Counted from the first letter of the stretch, positions 15,141 to 23,953 are shown. The stretch is DNA of 48,844 nucleotides from Kineosporia sp. R_H_3 (GCF_002198675.1 NZ_MWLL01000201.1:1-48844), one strand, 5' to 3'. A program made the numbers and translations. The notes: generated by a model from the letters alone, not told the origin.

Positions 15141-18100
15141 TCACTCTCCCATCGCGGTCGCCCCGGGGGTGCGTGCGACCTGGACCGGGGTGGCACGGCC
15201 CCGGTCGACCACGACGCCCCGGCCCGGGACCGTGGTGCGGGGCGGGGCGTCACGGACGCCCAGCACCTCCGCCTCGCCGGGCCCGCACGTGCCGAGCAGC
15301 AGCCCGCACCGCGACCGCCGCGCGGCGGCGAGCAGGCCGCGGAAGGCGACGACGGCGTCCGCCGCGGTCGCGGCGACGACGGCGGTCGCACCGGCTGCGA
15401 CGAGCTCCTCGACCTGGGACAGGACGGGCTCCGGCAGTCGGTCGACGTCGTCGGCGAGCACGACGACCGGCGGCGTCGGTGCCGTGCCGACCCCGTCCGG
15501 TCCTGCTCGCACCACGGGCCGTCCGGCCCGCGCGACCTGGCGGCCCAGTGTGGTGAGGGCCGTCGTCCGACCGGAACCCGGTGGCCCCGCGACGAGGACG
15601 ACCTCGCCGGGCGGCAGCGGCAGCAGGACCGGTGCGGCGTCGTCCCCGCCGAGCCCGACGGCGACGGCCGCCGGGCCGCCCGGACCGTCGTGCGTGCGGT
15701 CCGCGTCGACGGGACCGGGACGGTCCACGCAGGCGTCGAGGTCCACGACGTCGACGAGCCCGGGCAACGGCACCAGACGCAGGGGCCGCCTCCCGGCCTG
15801 CGCGGGACCGGCTGCCAGGGCGCGGGCGAGCCGGACGAGCGCCGCCTCCTGCGCCGCGGGAGCGGGGTCGCGGTCGAGCAGCCCGACCTGCGCCTCGACG
15901 ACGGACCGGGAGCCGTCGGTCGCCGCGCCGAGCCGGAGCACCCGGCCGGGCGGCATCGTCGCGGGCAGTTCGTGCGCCGCCAGACCGGCGACGAGCAGGT
16001 CGGTGGGGTCGGCGGTCGGCAGGAGCAGCCGGGTCGGCAGCAGTGCGCCGACCGGACCGGTGAGCAGGCCGCGGCCACCGGCGGCGACGACGCGCAGGCC
16101 GTCGGCGCCGCGGTCCCGGGCGAGCGCCACCAGGTCATCGAAGGGCCTGCCCCGGTCGTGCGCGCGCAGGGCGTCCGCGACCGGCTCCCAGCCGTCGACG
16201 ACGAGGACCGTCCAGCGGGCCCGGACGGGATCGGTCGCCAGGTGTCGCAGCAGCCGGGCCGCGCGCTCGACGTCGTCGACGGTGGCGACGGTGCCCGCCC
16301 CCGGCAGGTCCGACGGGACGGTCCGCGCGCCCGGCGCCGCGAGCACGTGCACGTGCACGTGCACGTGCACGTGCACGGTGCCGGGTCTGGTGAGCAGGCC
16401 CGCGACGACGGCCCGCAACGCCGTCGTCCGGCCCGAGCGCGGGCCGCCGACGACGGCCAGGTGGCCGCGTCCGAGGTCCCAGGCGAGGGCCGCCCGGCGC
16501 TGCTCGTCGGGGAGGTCCGCCAGCCCGACCACGACGTGCGGCCCGTCGCCCGCCGTCGCTCCGGGTGCGTCCTCCGGGGGGAGGTCCGCGAGCAGCACCA
16601 CGTCCGGCAGCGGCGGCAGCCACGGTGCGGGAGGTGCAGCCGCGCCGGTCCGGGCGACCGCCTCCCGGCAGGCCACGGCCATGCTGTCGACCGCGTCCGG
16701 GGGCCCCTCGTCACCGGGCGGTCGCGCCGGGCCGCCGGCGGTGCGCCCGCCGCCTGCGGGTCCCCCGGCGAGCACCCGCACCCGGACCGTGGCGTCGCCC
16801 GCCCCACCCACGTCGTCCGGCACAGCGAGCAGCGCGGTCTGGACCGTCCGCAGGTCGCCGCCACCGGTCCGGACCACGGCCCGCCCGGGCGCCGAGGCGG
16901 GCAGCCCGGCCGCGTCCGGCGCCTCGACGACGTCGTCCGAGTCGGTCCGGTCGCGGACCCGCAGGGCGACCCGGAGGTTGAGGTTCGCCCGCATGTCCGC
17001 GGTGACGACACCTCCGGGCCGCTGGGTCGCCAGCACGAGGTGCACCCCGAGCGAACGGCCGACCGCGGCCACCCGGACGAGACCGCCGAGCAGGTCCGGG
17101 AGCTCCTCGGCGAGCACCCGGAACTCGTCGACGACGATGACGAGCCGCGGCATCGGCGCGGCTCCTGCCCGGTCGGCGGCGGCGAGGCGGTCGAAGGCGT
17201 CGAGGTCGGCGGCGCCCGCGGCGCGGAGCACCCGTTCGCGGCGGCGCAGCTCGGCCCGCAGCGCGGTGAGCGTGCGACGGGCGCCGTGCGGGTCGAGGTC
17301 GGTGAGCAGGCCGCAGACGTGCGGCAGCGCCTCGAGCCCGGCGAACGCCGTCCCGCCCTTGTAGTCCACGAGCAGGACGGCGACCTCGGTCGGCGGATGC
17401 TCGGCCGCGAGCGCGGCGACGAACGTCCGCAGGAGCTCGGACTTCCCGGCGCCGGTCGTCCCGGCGACGAGGGCGTGCGGCCCGTCGGTGCGCAGGTCCA
17501 CCGTCCACGGGCCGTCCGGGCCGCGGCCCAGGGCGACCCGCAGCGGGGGCGGGGTCCGGTCCGGTCGGGCCCAACGGCGTGCGAGGTCGGCACCCCAGCG
17601 CGCCGGGGGGCCGGGCAGACCGACCACCTCGGCCAGGGTGACCCTGGCCGGCAGCGCGGACCCGTCCGGCCGCGGGGTGGCGTCCCGGAGCCGGGCGACG
17701 TCGCGGGCGAGCCGGGCCGCAGTCCCCGGGCCGAGCCCGTCCGGGACGCAGCGGCGCACCCGTCCGTCGTGGCGCACCACGGCCTCGAGGCCCGCCGCCC
17801 CGGCCCCGGGCGCACCGACGACGACCGTGGCGAGGCACTCCGCGGGGAGCCGGGACACGTCGTCGTCCAGGCAGAGGACGACGACCCGGGCGCGCGGTGT
17901 GCCGTGCCGGCGGTCCGCGGCCCGGGCCTGTGCGGCGGCCCGGCGGAGGATCTCCGCGACGGCGGTGTCGCGTCGCAGGTCGTGCGCGCCGTCGAGGACG
18001 ACGACCAGCACCGCGGGGGTGCCCGGCGCGTCCCCTGGGACGGGTGCCCCGGGTGCGAGGGCGGCGACCGGGTCATCGTCGAGGTGCGGCAGCCAGGCCG

Positions 18101-19394
18101 CCCAGGACCAGCCGCGACCGCGGTCACGGTCCGACGACCGGACCACGACCCGGACCTCCTGCGGCGTGTGCAGCGTCGCGACCTGGGCGACGACGGCCCG
18201 GGCCAGATCCGTTGCCGCGCAACGGGGACCGGCGATGCCGAGGACGCCCGCACCGAGCAGGTCGACCGTGACCGGTGCGACGGCGTGCTCGGCCGCCGGC
18301 GCCTGCGGACCCTCGACGCGGACCCCGGCGGGCACCGGACCGAGCCCCAGCCGGACGACGAGCGCGTCCTCGTCGGCCGCCGATCGTTCCCACAACCGCC
18401 GGGTCGGGGACGCGGCCGCGGTCGTGAGGCGGCCGAGGTCCGGACGCACGCGGTCGAGGCGCGCGGCGTCCAGGCGGAGGGCAGCGGTGAGGTTCTCGGA
18501 CGCGACCGCGACGGCGGCCGCGTGGTCGGCGGCGGCCCGGCGCGCGTCCCGCCGGCCGCCCCGCCGCTCGACGAGGTGCTGGCCGAGCAGCGCCAGCGGT
18601 GTGAGGAGCGCGAGGAGCAGGAAGACCGGCTGGTGCCAGACCAGAGCCATCGGGACGGCGACCACGGCCGGGACGACGAGCGCCGGCCAGGGCAGCCTGT
18701 GCGGCCGCGCCGGTGGCGGCGGGTCCGGGAACCGCACGGTCAGGGGCGGGTCGTCCACCCGGACCCGGGGCGCACGGTTGACGAGCAGGTGCCCGAGCCC
18801 GTCGGGCACGGCCGCCGCCGGCTCGTCCTCGTCCGGGTCCCGCAGCACGAGGTGCGACGACCCCACGACGAGGCGCGCGCCGTCCTCCCACCGGGCCGGC
18901 CCGCCGTCCGGGAGCGGCTCCGGCGCACCGCCCGCAGATGCGAGCGCCGTCCCGTTCGTCGACCCCAGGTCCGACACGACGACCTCGCCCGGGGCGACGG
19001 TGACGACGGCGTGGGCCCGCGAGACGCCGGGGTCCTCGACGCGCACCGTCGCGTCCGGTCCCCGGCCCACCACCCACACGCCCGGACCGAGCGCGACCCG
19101 GCGGCCGGCGTCCGGCCCGGCGACGACGTGCACCTCGAGCAGCGGGACGCCGGGCGACGGGCCCGGCGCCCCGACGACGACCACCGCACCGTCGAGCAGC
19201 GGCGGCCGCCCGACGACGGCCTCGCCGTCGAGGACGACGCCGCCGACGGAGAGCGGTCGGCCCGGCACGAGGCCGGCGGCCGCCTCCAGGGCCGGGCGGG
19301 CCTCGGCGAGGCCCGCCCCCGCCGGGGCCTCGACGACGACGTCGCACGGGGCCGCCGTCCGGCCCCGGTCGACGACCGTGAGCCGGACGGCCAT
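15141..19394 (-). CDS. FHA-domain FtsK/SpoIIIE-type ATPase (EccC/EssC-like)
   Basis: A 1417-residue membrane ATPase. In order: an N-terminal beta-rich segment (1-80), an FHA phosphopeptide-binding domain (about 90-185, with GRGPD, SRAHA and LGSTNGT), two membrane helices (about 236-275), and three FtsK-type ATPase modules. Module 1 is canonical: GTTGAGKSE Walker A and VIVVDEF Walker B, with LATQRPGGVV. Modules 2 (GGPRSGRTT) and 3 (GPPGSGRTT) have Arg in place of the Walker A Lys. The layout matches type VII secretion EccC/EssC motors, but no WXG100, EccB/D or MycP gene is near. A (Val-His)n stretch is encoded by a microsatellite at 16343. The start is uncertain; ATG 19394 has only a weak GGGCGG ahead. 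Confidence 0.85.
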   Translation of the reverse strand: MAVRLTVVDRGRTAAPCDVVVEAPAGAGLAEARPALEAAAGLVPGRPLSVGGVVLDGEAVVGRPPLLDGAVVVVGAPGPSPGVPLLEVHVVAGPDAGRRVALGPGVWVVGRGPDATVRVEDPGVSRAHAVVTVAPGEVVVSDLGSTNGTALASAGGAPEPLPDGGPARWEDGARLVVGSSHLVLRDPDEDEPAAAVPDGLGHLLVNRAPRVRVDDPPLTVRFPDPPPPARPHRLPWPALVVPAVVAVPMALVWHQPVFLLLALLTPLALLGQHLVERRGGRRDARRAAADHAAAVAVASENLTAALRLDAARLDRVRPDLGRLTTAAASPTRRLWERSAADEDALVVRLGLGPVPAGVRVEGPQAPAAEHAVAPVTVDLLGAGVLGIAGPRCAATDLARAVVAQVATLHTPQEVRVVVRSSDRDRGRGWSWAAWLPHLDDDPVAALAPGAPVPGDAPGTPAVLVVVLDGAHDLRRDTAVAEILRRAAAQARAADRRHGTPRARVVVLCLDDDVSRLPAECLATVVVGAPGAGAAGLEAVVRHDGRVRRCVPDGLGPGTAARLARDVARLRDATPRPDGSALPARVTLAEVVGLPGPPARWGADLARRWARPDRTPPPLRVALGRGPDGPWTVDLRTDGPHALVAGTTGAGKSELLRTFVAALAAEHPPTEVAVLLVDYKGGTAFAGLEALPHVCGLLTDLDPHGARRTLTALRAELRRRERVLRAAGAADLDAFDRLAAADRAGAAPMPRLVIVVDEFRVLAEELPDLLGGLVRVAAVGRSLGVHLVLATQRPGGVVTADMRANLNLRVALRVRDRTDSDDVVEAPDAAGLPASAPGRAVVRTGGGDLRTVQTALLAVPDDVGGAGDATVRVRVLAGGPAGGGRTAGGPARPPGDEGPPDAVDSMAVACREAVARTGAAAPPAPWLPPLPDVVLLADLPPEDAPGATAGDGPHVVVGLADLPDEQRRAALAWDLGRGHLAVVGGPRSGRTTALRAVVAGLLTRPGTVHVHVHVHVHVLAAPGARTVPSDLPGAGTVATVDDVERAARLLRHLATDPVRARWTVLVVDGWEPVADALRAHDRGRPFDDLVALARDRGADGLRVVAAGGRGLLTGPVGALLPTRLLLPTADPTDLLVAGLAAHELPATMPPGRVLRLGAATDGSRSVVEAQVGLLDRDPAPAAQEAALVRLARALAAGPAQAGRRPLRLVPLPGLVDVVDLDACVDRPGPVDADRTHDGPGGPAAVAVGLGGDDAAPVLLPLPPGEVVLVAGPPGSGRTTALTTLGRQVARAGRPVVRAGPDGVGTAPTPPVVVLADDVDRLPEPVLSQVEELVAAGATAVVAATAADAVVAFRGLLAAARRSRCGLLLGTCGPGEAEVLGVRDAPPRTTVPGRGVVVDRGRATPVQVARTPGATAMGE
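16343..16376. repeat. GCACGT hexamer microsatellite inside the FtsK-like gene
   Basis: More than five uninterrupted copies of a 6-bp unit, in phase with the reading frame, encode alternating His and Val just after the second ATPase Walker A. The unit contains the self-complementary CACGTG, so each strand can fold on itself. Length change by whole units would keep the frame. Confidence 0.9.
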
Positions 19395-19634
19395 CCGCCC
19401 GCCGGGGGCAGGGGCCGTCACCGGAGGCCGTGGCGCGGAGGGGTCGTCATGGCCGGGGAGTCTGCGCCGGGGGACCGACGATCCGCCGCCCGCGGCCGCC
19501 GGCCTGTGGATAACCGGCCGGTTGTCATGCCGTTGGTCACTGACCTGTGGACAGCCGATGATGACGTCGAAGATCACCTATAGGTTGCGTGATCTCCGCC
19601 GGGCGAGGGGCCCGGCGAGCCTTCGGGAGGTGGC
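19395..19634. promoter_or_regulatory. divergent region between the FtsK-like gene and cpaF
   Basis: A 240-bp divergent intergenic region. It is AT-richer from 19505 to 19590 (GTGGATAACC, CCTATAGGTT), where promoters for both genes probably lie. A 7-bp stem hairpin (19598-19616, GCCGGGC/GCCCGGC) stands just before the cpaF Shine-Dalgarno GGGAGG. Confidence 0.4.
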
Positions 19635-20282
19635 GTGGACGCGGTGGCGATCGTCGCCGACGAGGTGCGCGAGCTGATCCGCCGGCGCGGGCTCGACCCG
19701 GCCCGGGACCCGGGCGGTGTGCGCCGCCTCGTCGAGGACGTCGTCGCCGACTACGACGACCGGTCGGTGTCGGGGGCGCTGCCGCCGCTCGCGGACACCG
19801 CGGGCGCGGTGAAGCGCGTGCTCGACGACGTCGCCGGGTTCGGTCCTCTGCAGCCGTACCTCGACGACCCCGACGTCGAGGAGGTCTGGATCAACGAGCC
19901 CGGCAAGGTCTTCGTCGCGCGCGGCGGGGTCAGCGAGCTGACGACGGCGATCCTCACCGAGGAGGAGGTCCGCGACCTCGTCGAGCGGATGCTCAAGACG
20001 AGCGGGCGCCGGGTCGACCTGTCGTCGCCCTTCGTCGACGCGATGCTGCCCGTCGGCTCGCGGCTGCACGTCGTCGTCCCCGACATCACCCGGCGCCACG
20101 TCGCGGTGAACATCCGCAAGTTCACCGTGCGGGCGACCCGCCTCGAGGACCTCGTCACGCTGCGGACCCTCACCCCGCACGCCGCGCGCTTCCTCACCGG
20201 GGCCGTCGCCGCCGGGCTGAACATCCTCGTCTCGGGCGGCACCCAGGCCGGCAAGACGACGTTGCTGAACTGTGTGCAGTGA
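19635..20282 (+). pseudogene. cpaF: CpaF/TadA-type secretion ATPase, 3' part missing
   Basis: The first 215 codons of a GspE/VirB11-superfamily ATPase that powers tad (Flp) pilus assembly. Seen: the N-terminal all-alpha domain, GFGPLQPYLDDPDVEEVWINEPGKVFV, RLHVVVPDITRRHVAVNIRKF, and the Walker A GGTQAGKTTLLNC (about residues 203-214). Two residues later the frame ends (V-Q-stop). The normal protein is about 400 residues; the Walker B and His-box regions, hence ATPase activity, are lost. GTG 19635 has GGGAGG four bases upstream. The cut is sharp and marks the left edge of the foreign region, at about 20273. No remainder of cpaF is found in the window. Confidence 0.9.
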
Positions 20283-20381
20283 CATTGGTCATGTCCGATG
20301 CGCGTTGGCTCCTGCTAAGCCTCGTGCGCGTTGCCGCGCTTTCGAAGCAGAGTTGCTCTCAGGTCCTGTAACTTCATCCCG

Positions 20382-21482
20382 GTGACAGATGTGCCGCAGC
20401 CCCCTGGCAACGAAGCCTCCACCGCTCAGGAAGATCCGGGGTCTTCGGTGGCCGCGCCGAGCAAGCAGGGCCAAAATGGCGGAGAACACATCGGCGACGC
20501 TTTGGTTGCGACAACCGCGATTCACGCGGATCCGGGCGGATTCTTCTTGCCACGCGCCCAATTGGCGGATGTCCTGGCGTCCATCGCCAAGACCGCCGCA
20601 GCGAACAAATCTTCGAATGTCAAAGGGCCATTTGTTGTGGCACTGGAAGATCTCCATCGGCTAGACAAATCTGTTCGACAGTTCATACCTGAAGATGCCG
20701 TACATACACCCACGCTTTCAATCAAAGTACTCTATGCCGACGAAAGTTCTGAACGATTCGACAACTGGGAGGCCTTCGCCTCCGAGGCATTCGCCGACCT
20801 CGACGGAACCAAGTTGAACGTTGAGTGGGAGGTATTCACTCCGGACGGCGCGTACAACATCGCCATGTCTTGGAAGGTGGAAGTCGAGAAGGACACTGCT
20901 TTCGACCGGTACGAACCAGCTAGTATTGAATATGTATTGCTCGGACCCAACCGGCAATGGCTGAGATGGGTGGAGGGTGAATTGTTGGTCATCCTGCGCT
21001 CGATGGCCCTCAACAGTGCTTACCGTCCGTTGAAGGCTCTTGCACACGCTCGCGTCCGCCTGTTCACAAAGCTCGGTGTGGCAGCACTGGCCCCGGCGCT
21101 GGCCTCGGTGTACTACTTCACGCACCCAAGAGATCCGAGGCCGACAACCAGGCAGCGATTCGACAACATCATGGCGGGCGAGACCCTGGACGAGCGCTTT
21201 CAGAGATTTGTTCACGATCAACTGTATTTGAGCGCGCCAGACGATAGTTTGCTGCTTGTTCTTGCCTTTCTCAGTCTGTTCGCCTTTGCCGCCGTAGTTA
21301 TGCCGGGCAATCTAATCGATAAGCCCCTGTCTAGACTCGTTCCTAGATCCGGATTTGCCATCGGGCCAGCCAAGAAGCGATTCGAGGATAGGCAACGGAC
21401 CTATCAATTCTGGGTCTACACTGTACTGATCGGTCTGGTGATCGGCGTGGTGTCGGGCGTCTTGGCGGGCCTGTTGGCATAG
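20382..21482 (+). CDS. unknown membrane protein with a large cytoplasmic N-terminal domain
   Basis: A protein of about 366 residues, not recognised. An N-terminal soluble domain (about 50-215; features FFLPRAQLADVLASIAK, VKGPFVVALEDLHRL and an aromatic-rich beta segment VEWEVFTPDGAYNIAMSW) is followed by a membrane helix near 228-246, a loop, a second at about 288-308 and a third at the very C-terminus (343-366). The start is uncertain: GTG 20382 is taken because coding-like sequence begins there; no good Shine-Dalgarno is visible and GTG 20391 is possible. It is the first gene inside the left edge and is clearly AT-richer than the host, pointing to transfer. Its stop lies 42 bp from the convergent capsid gene, and a GCGAGC/GCTCGC stem overlaps the capsid stop. 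Confidence 0.7.
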   Translation: MTDVPQPPGNEASTAQEDPGSSVAAPSKQGQNGGEHIGDALVATTAIHADPGGFFLPRAQLADVLASIAKTAAANKSSNVKGPFVVALEDLHRLDKSVRQFIPEDAVHTPTLSIKVLYADESSERFDNWEAFASEAFADLDGTKLNVEWEVFTPDGAYNIAMSWKVEVEKDTAFDRYEPASIEYVLLGPNRQWLRWVEGELLVILRSMALNSAYRPLKALAHARVRLFTKLGVAALAPALASVYYFTHPRDPRPTTRQRFDNIMAGETLDERFQRFVHDQLYLSAPDDSLLLVLAFLSLFAFAAVVMPGNLIDKPLSRLVPRSGFAIGPAKKRFEDRQRTYQFWVYTVLIGLVIGVVSGVLAGLLA

Positions 21483-21524
21483 TGTTGTCTTCAGGTGAAT
21501 TGTTGGGTCGCGAGCCTGTTTCGA

Positions 21525-22772
21525 TCAGCTCGCGCCACCCACGAACGCTTTGACCGCGCCGGTGGTGTCGACCAGGGCACCGTCGAGCCGAGCGAGCGCC
21601 CGGAAGGTCACCAGGTCGTTGCCGAATGCGTAGTCGTCGGAGCGTGCGAACCGAATCGGCCCCACCTGCCTCACAAAATAACGTGAGAAATCCCCGAACA
21701 AGATCGACCGGGCCGAGAGGCCCACGGCAGCCACGTTCGGGTCGACGTAGACGGGGCGCCCGAGCAGCGTCCCGGCGGCTCCGGTGCCCGGTGGGACGTC
21801 CTGGGAGAACAGGTAGCGGTTCTGGCTGTCCTTCAACTTCCGGACCGAGGCGAGGGTCGCGTTCCGCATGAGCCAGCCCGCCGACCGGCTCCGGGCGTAC
21901 GGGGCGGCGACGGAGTAGTAGAGGTCGATGAGGTTGTCGGCCGTGAACGCCCCGGCGACCGCCGTGCCGCCTGTGACGCCGACCGTGGCGCCGGTTGCGA
22001 CCCCGGACGGCTGCGACGACCCGGTGCCGGTGACGAAGTGGGCTCCGGCCCCGTTGGCGAGGGCGAGGCCGGCCTGCTCGGCGAGGAATCCGAGGAGGTC
22101 GAACGCGGAGTCCTGGACTAGCTCGGTCGTGACCTGGATCTGGAACGCGTACTTGTAGGCGCTCAGGGCAGTCGTCCCGAGCGTGGGATCGGAGGCGCCG
22201 ATGGCGCCGCCCTCGGCGACGATCGCGGCCGTGGAGAACGCAGTGGACGTGGGGACTCGGAGCGCCTCGCCGCTGTCGGTCTGGAGCAGGGTCGCCCCGG
22301 CGGCGAGGACGGCGGAGCCCTCGACCAGGTGGGAGACGAGGCGGTTGTAGAACGTCGTCCCGGTGAGGCCGGAGCCGGAGGTCGTCGAGACGGTGCGAGC
22401 CTCGACCCCCGGCTGCCAGCCGGAGCGCCGCTGCCGCGGGAGGACCTCGATGGGTCGTCGGTCGTTGGACAGGACGGCGGTCCGGAACGCGGCGTCCAGG
22501 TCCCGGTCCTCGCTGCTGACGTGCCTGCCGGTGACCGGGGTTGACTGGATCCGGGACATGGCCTCCCGGACGTCGTTCTCGCGCTTCTCCTGGTCGCGCA
22601 GTTCCTGGAGCCGCTGGTCGTAGGTGTCGAGGTCGGAGGTGAGGCGGTCGAACTCCGCCGCCTCGTCGGGACTGAGGGCGGCGCGCTGCTCGCGGTCCGC
22701 GCGGTCGAGGATCGCGGTCATGGTGTGGTGGATCTGGGCGCGCTTGTGCTCCAGATCGGTGATGAGGGACAC
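21525..22772 (-). CDS. HK97-family phage major capsid protein
   Basis: A complete 415-residue HK97-fold capsid protein. Seen: an N-terminal coiled-coil delta/scaffold region (about 1-75, LEHKRAQIHHTMTAIL...RLQELRDQEKREND), the maturation-cleavage neighbourhood near 100-130, and the shell domain beginning TSGSGLTGTTFYNRLVSHLVEGSAVLAAGATLL, with PTSTAFSTAAIVAEGGAI, SAYKYAFQIQVTTELVQDSAFDLLGFL and the C-terminal ILFGDFSRYFVRQVGPIRFARSDDYAFGNDLVTFRALARLDG, all typical. GTG 22772 has GGAG six bases upstream. GC is high, unlike its neighbour at 20382. No protease, portal or head-tail connector gene is next to it, which is unusual. It is either a remnant or a satellite-style lone capsid gene. Confidence 0.93.
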   Translation of the reverse strand: MSLITDLEHKRAQIHHTMTAILDRADREQRAALSPDEAAEFDRLTSDLDTYDQRLQELRDQEKRENDVREAMSRIQSTPVTGRHVSSEDRDLDAAFRTAVLSNDRRPIEVLPRQRRSGWQPGVEARTVSTTSGSGLTGTTFYNRLVSHLVEGSAVLAAGATLLQTDSGEALRVPTSTAFSTAAIVAEGGAIGASDPTLGTTALSAYKYAFQIQVTTELVQDSAFDLLGFLAEQAGLALANGAGAHFVTGTGSSQPSGVATGATVGVTGGTAVAGAFTADNLIDLYYSVAAPYARSRSAGWLMRNATLASVRKLKDSQNRYLFSQDVPPGTGAAGTLLGRPVYVDPNVAAVGLSARSILFGDFSRYFVRQVGPIRFARSDDYAFGNDLVTFRALARLDGALVDTTGAVKAFVGGAS

Positions 22773-23157
22773 GGGGTTCTCCGCGGTGGAGTCCCGCGCG
22801 GAGGGCGCACGACGGCGACGCCTCGGGGCGGGGATGCCTTGCTCAGGAAGTGGGGGGCCGCGGAGCCCGACTGTCGCCCTCGTGGTGCTGCCGGGTGCGG
22901 GTCGCGCTGCCCGGCCGGGCTCTAGCCGTCCGTGTCACTCCGTGCCGTGGTTGTCGACCTGCGGCAAGGGAGCCTTGTTATGAGGTCTAACTTACCAGAC
23001 GAGGGCATGGCGAGGTTGATCACCTAGACGTCCCCGCGAAGGCCACAGGCGGCCGAGCACCAAGGTGCGACGTCTGGGCGGGAAGCGGGACCTGCAGGCC
23101 CCGGCCGTTCGTGCCGCACCGCTCCACGGCAAGCCAACGAGCGTGGAGGAACCCCTC
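22773..23157. other. 385-bp stretch upstream of the capsid gene with no clear gene
   Basis: No frame with convincing codon use and start is visible on either strand. The minus strand should carry the capsid promoter; an AT-rich patch at about 22975-23005 is the likeliest place. A protease gene, expected upstream of an HK97 capsid gene, is not there. Confidence 0.4.
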
Positions 23158-23433
23158 ATGCCTTCGACATCAACCGCTAAGCGGATTCTCCTTATAGCGA
23201 AAACTTGGAACCAGAATCCGTCATATCTCGGCGTTCACGCCCTAGTGTCGCAGCGCGATCCGCGACCCCTGAGAAATGTGCACAACCCTCTGGCGAGAGG
23301 CAGTTTGGGCGAGTCCGACGCCCCCCGCAACGCAAGCGCGGTTTCGCTCGAAGCTGAAAGCCGCATTCGACATGAACTCAAAAGTTCGTCTAAAAGCGTT
23401 GTGGCACATGCTGTCCGGGCGCCAAGTCTTTGA
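23158..23433 (+). CDS. possible small protein, 91 residues, unknown
   Basis: An ATG at 23158 is preceded by a very good GGAGGA Shine-Dalgarno at 7-nt spacing and opens 91 codons (MPSTSTAKRILLIAKTW...). The protein has no recognisable motif and its composition is unremarkable, so the call rests on the ribosome-binding site. A competing frame, 23276-23461 (61 codons, MCTTLWREAVWA..., rich in basic amphipathic sequence), ends 8 bp before the hairpin at 23470 and may be the real gene, or the two may be remnants of one. GC drops sharply at about 23160, so a recombination joint is likely here. Confidence 0.3.
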   Translation: MPSTSTAKRILLIAKTWNQNPSYLGVHALVSQRDPRPLRNVHNPLARGSLGESDAPRNASAVSLEAESRIRHELKSSSKSVVAHAVRAPSL

Positions 23434-23469
23434 CACTGCGGGCGCCTTGGCGGGACGATGACGAGCGAA

Positions 23470-23500
23470 GGGGCCGGGAGGATACGACCCTCCCGACCCC
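23470..23500 (+). terminator. hairpin terminator
   Basis: A 12-bp stem with one mismatch (23470-23481 with 23489-23500), a 7-nt loop, and TTG after it. It lies 8 bp after a plus-strand stop codon at 23459-23461. Confidence 0.6.
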
Positions 23501-23579
23501 TTGAGACACAACCGATCTGAGCGGTCGCGTCGGTGCTGCAACAACCACGTTACCGCTCCCGTCAACGGAGCGTGAAGCC

Positions 23580-23708
23580 ATGCAGAACCTCTTCCCCTAC
23601 GGTGCCCCCGTCGTCGTGGTGATTATCTACGTGGCGGTGATCCGGCTGCGGGGCATCCGATGCGGCCCCTTCAGCATCACCTTCTTCGACCGCGGCCCCA
23701 CGTCCTGA
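23580..23708 (+). CDS. small single-pass membrane protein
   Basis: A 42-residue gene of the kind common in actinophages. ATG 23580 follows GGAG at 9-nt spacing. The protein has a single membrane helix at about residues 8-24 (APVVVVIIYVAVIRL), then a short tail with RCGPFSITFFDRGP. Function unknown; holin-like or superinfection-related roles are possible but not shown. It converges on the minus-strand gene ending at 23712, only 3 bp away. Confidence 0.5.
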   Translation: MQNLFPYGAPVVVVIIYVAVIRLRGIRCGPFSITFFDRGPTS

Positions 23709-23711
23709 CGA

Positions 23712-23942
23712 TCAGAGGGCACCAGCGATGCCGTCCGTGAGGTCACGAAGCAACCCACGGACGGCGTCGCGCCGCTCGCAGACGAGGGCGACGGCCATCC
23801 CCCAGACGTCGACGAACCGCCCGCGCTTGTCGCGATGCTCGACGAGGAACCGCAGGAGCGCGGTCGTCTCCGCCATGCCGAGAAGGTCGAGGCGCCCCGC
23901 CAGGACTCCCGATGTTGCAGAAGTCCCGGCGGGGCGGTCCAT
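23712..23942 (-). CDS. short paralogue of the 24506-24925 protein, N-terminus lost
   Basis: A 76-residue open frame whose residues about 19-65 (GRLDLLGMAETTALLRFLVEHRDKRGRFVDVWGMAVALVCERRDAV, given here only by its ends and key block RGRFVDVWGMAVALVC) match the C-terminal half of the protein at 24506-24925. The first half of that family is absent and is replaced by a short unrelated start. ATG 23942 lacks a good Shine-Dalgarno but lies 11 bp after the stop of the upstream gene (23954), so it could be translated by coupling. It is probably a partial duplicate, perhaps no longer functional. The family itself is not recognised. Confidence 0.5.
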   Translation of the reverse strand: MDRPAGTSATSGVLAGRLDLLGMAETTALLRFLVEHRDKRGRFVDVWGMAVALVCERRDAVRGLLRDLTDGIAGAL

Positions 23943-23953
23943 CGCCGAAGGCG

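Noticed and set aside
16343-16376. CRISPR-like array
   Set aside because: It is an uninterrupted hexamer microsatellite without spacers, inside a coding frame.
14943-19583. A 1546-codon plus-strand frame antisense to the FtsK-like ATPase
   Set aside because: Composition is Arg/Gly/Pro/Asp nonsense; the minus-strand protein has clear FHA and Walker motifs.
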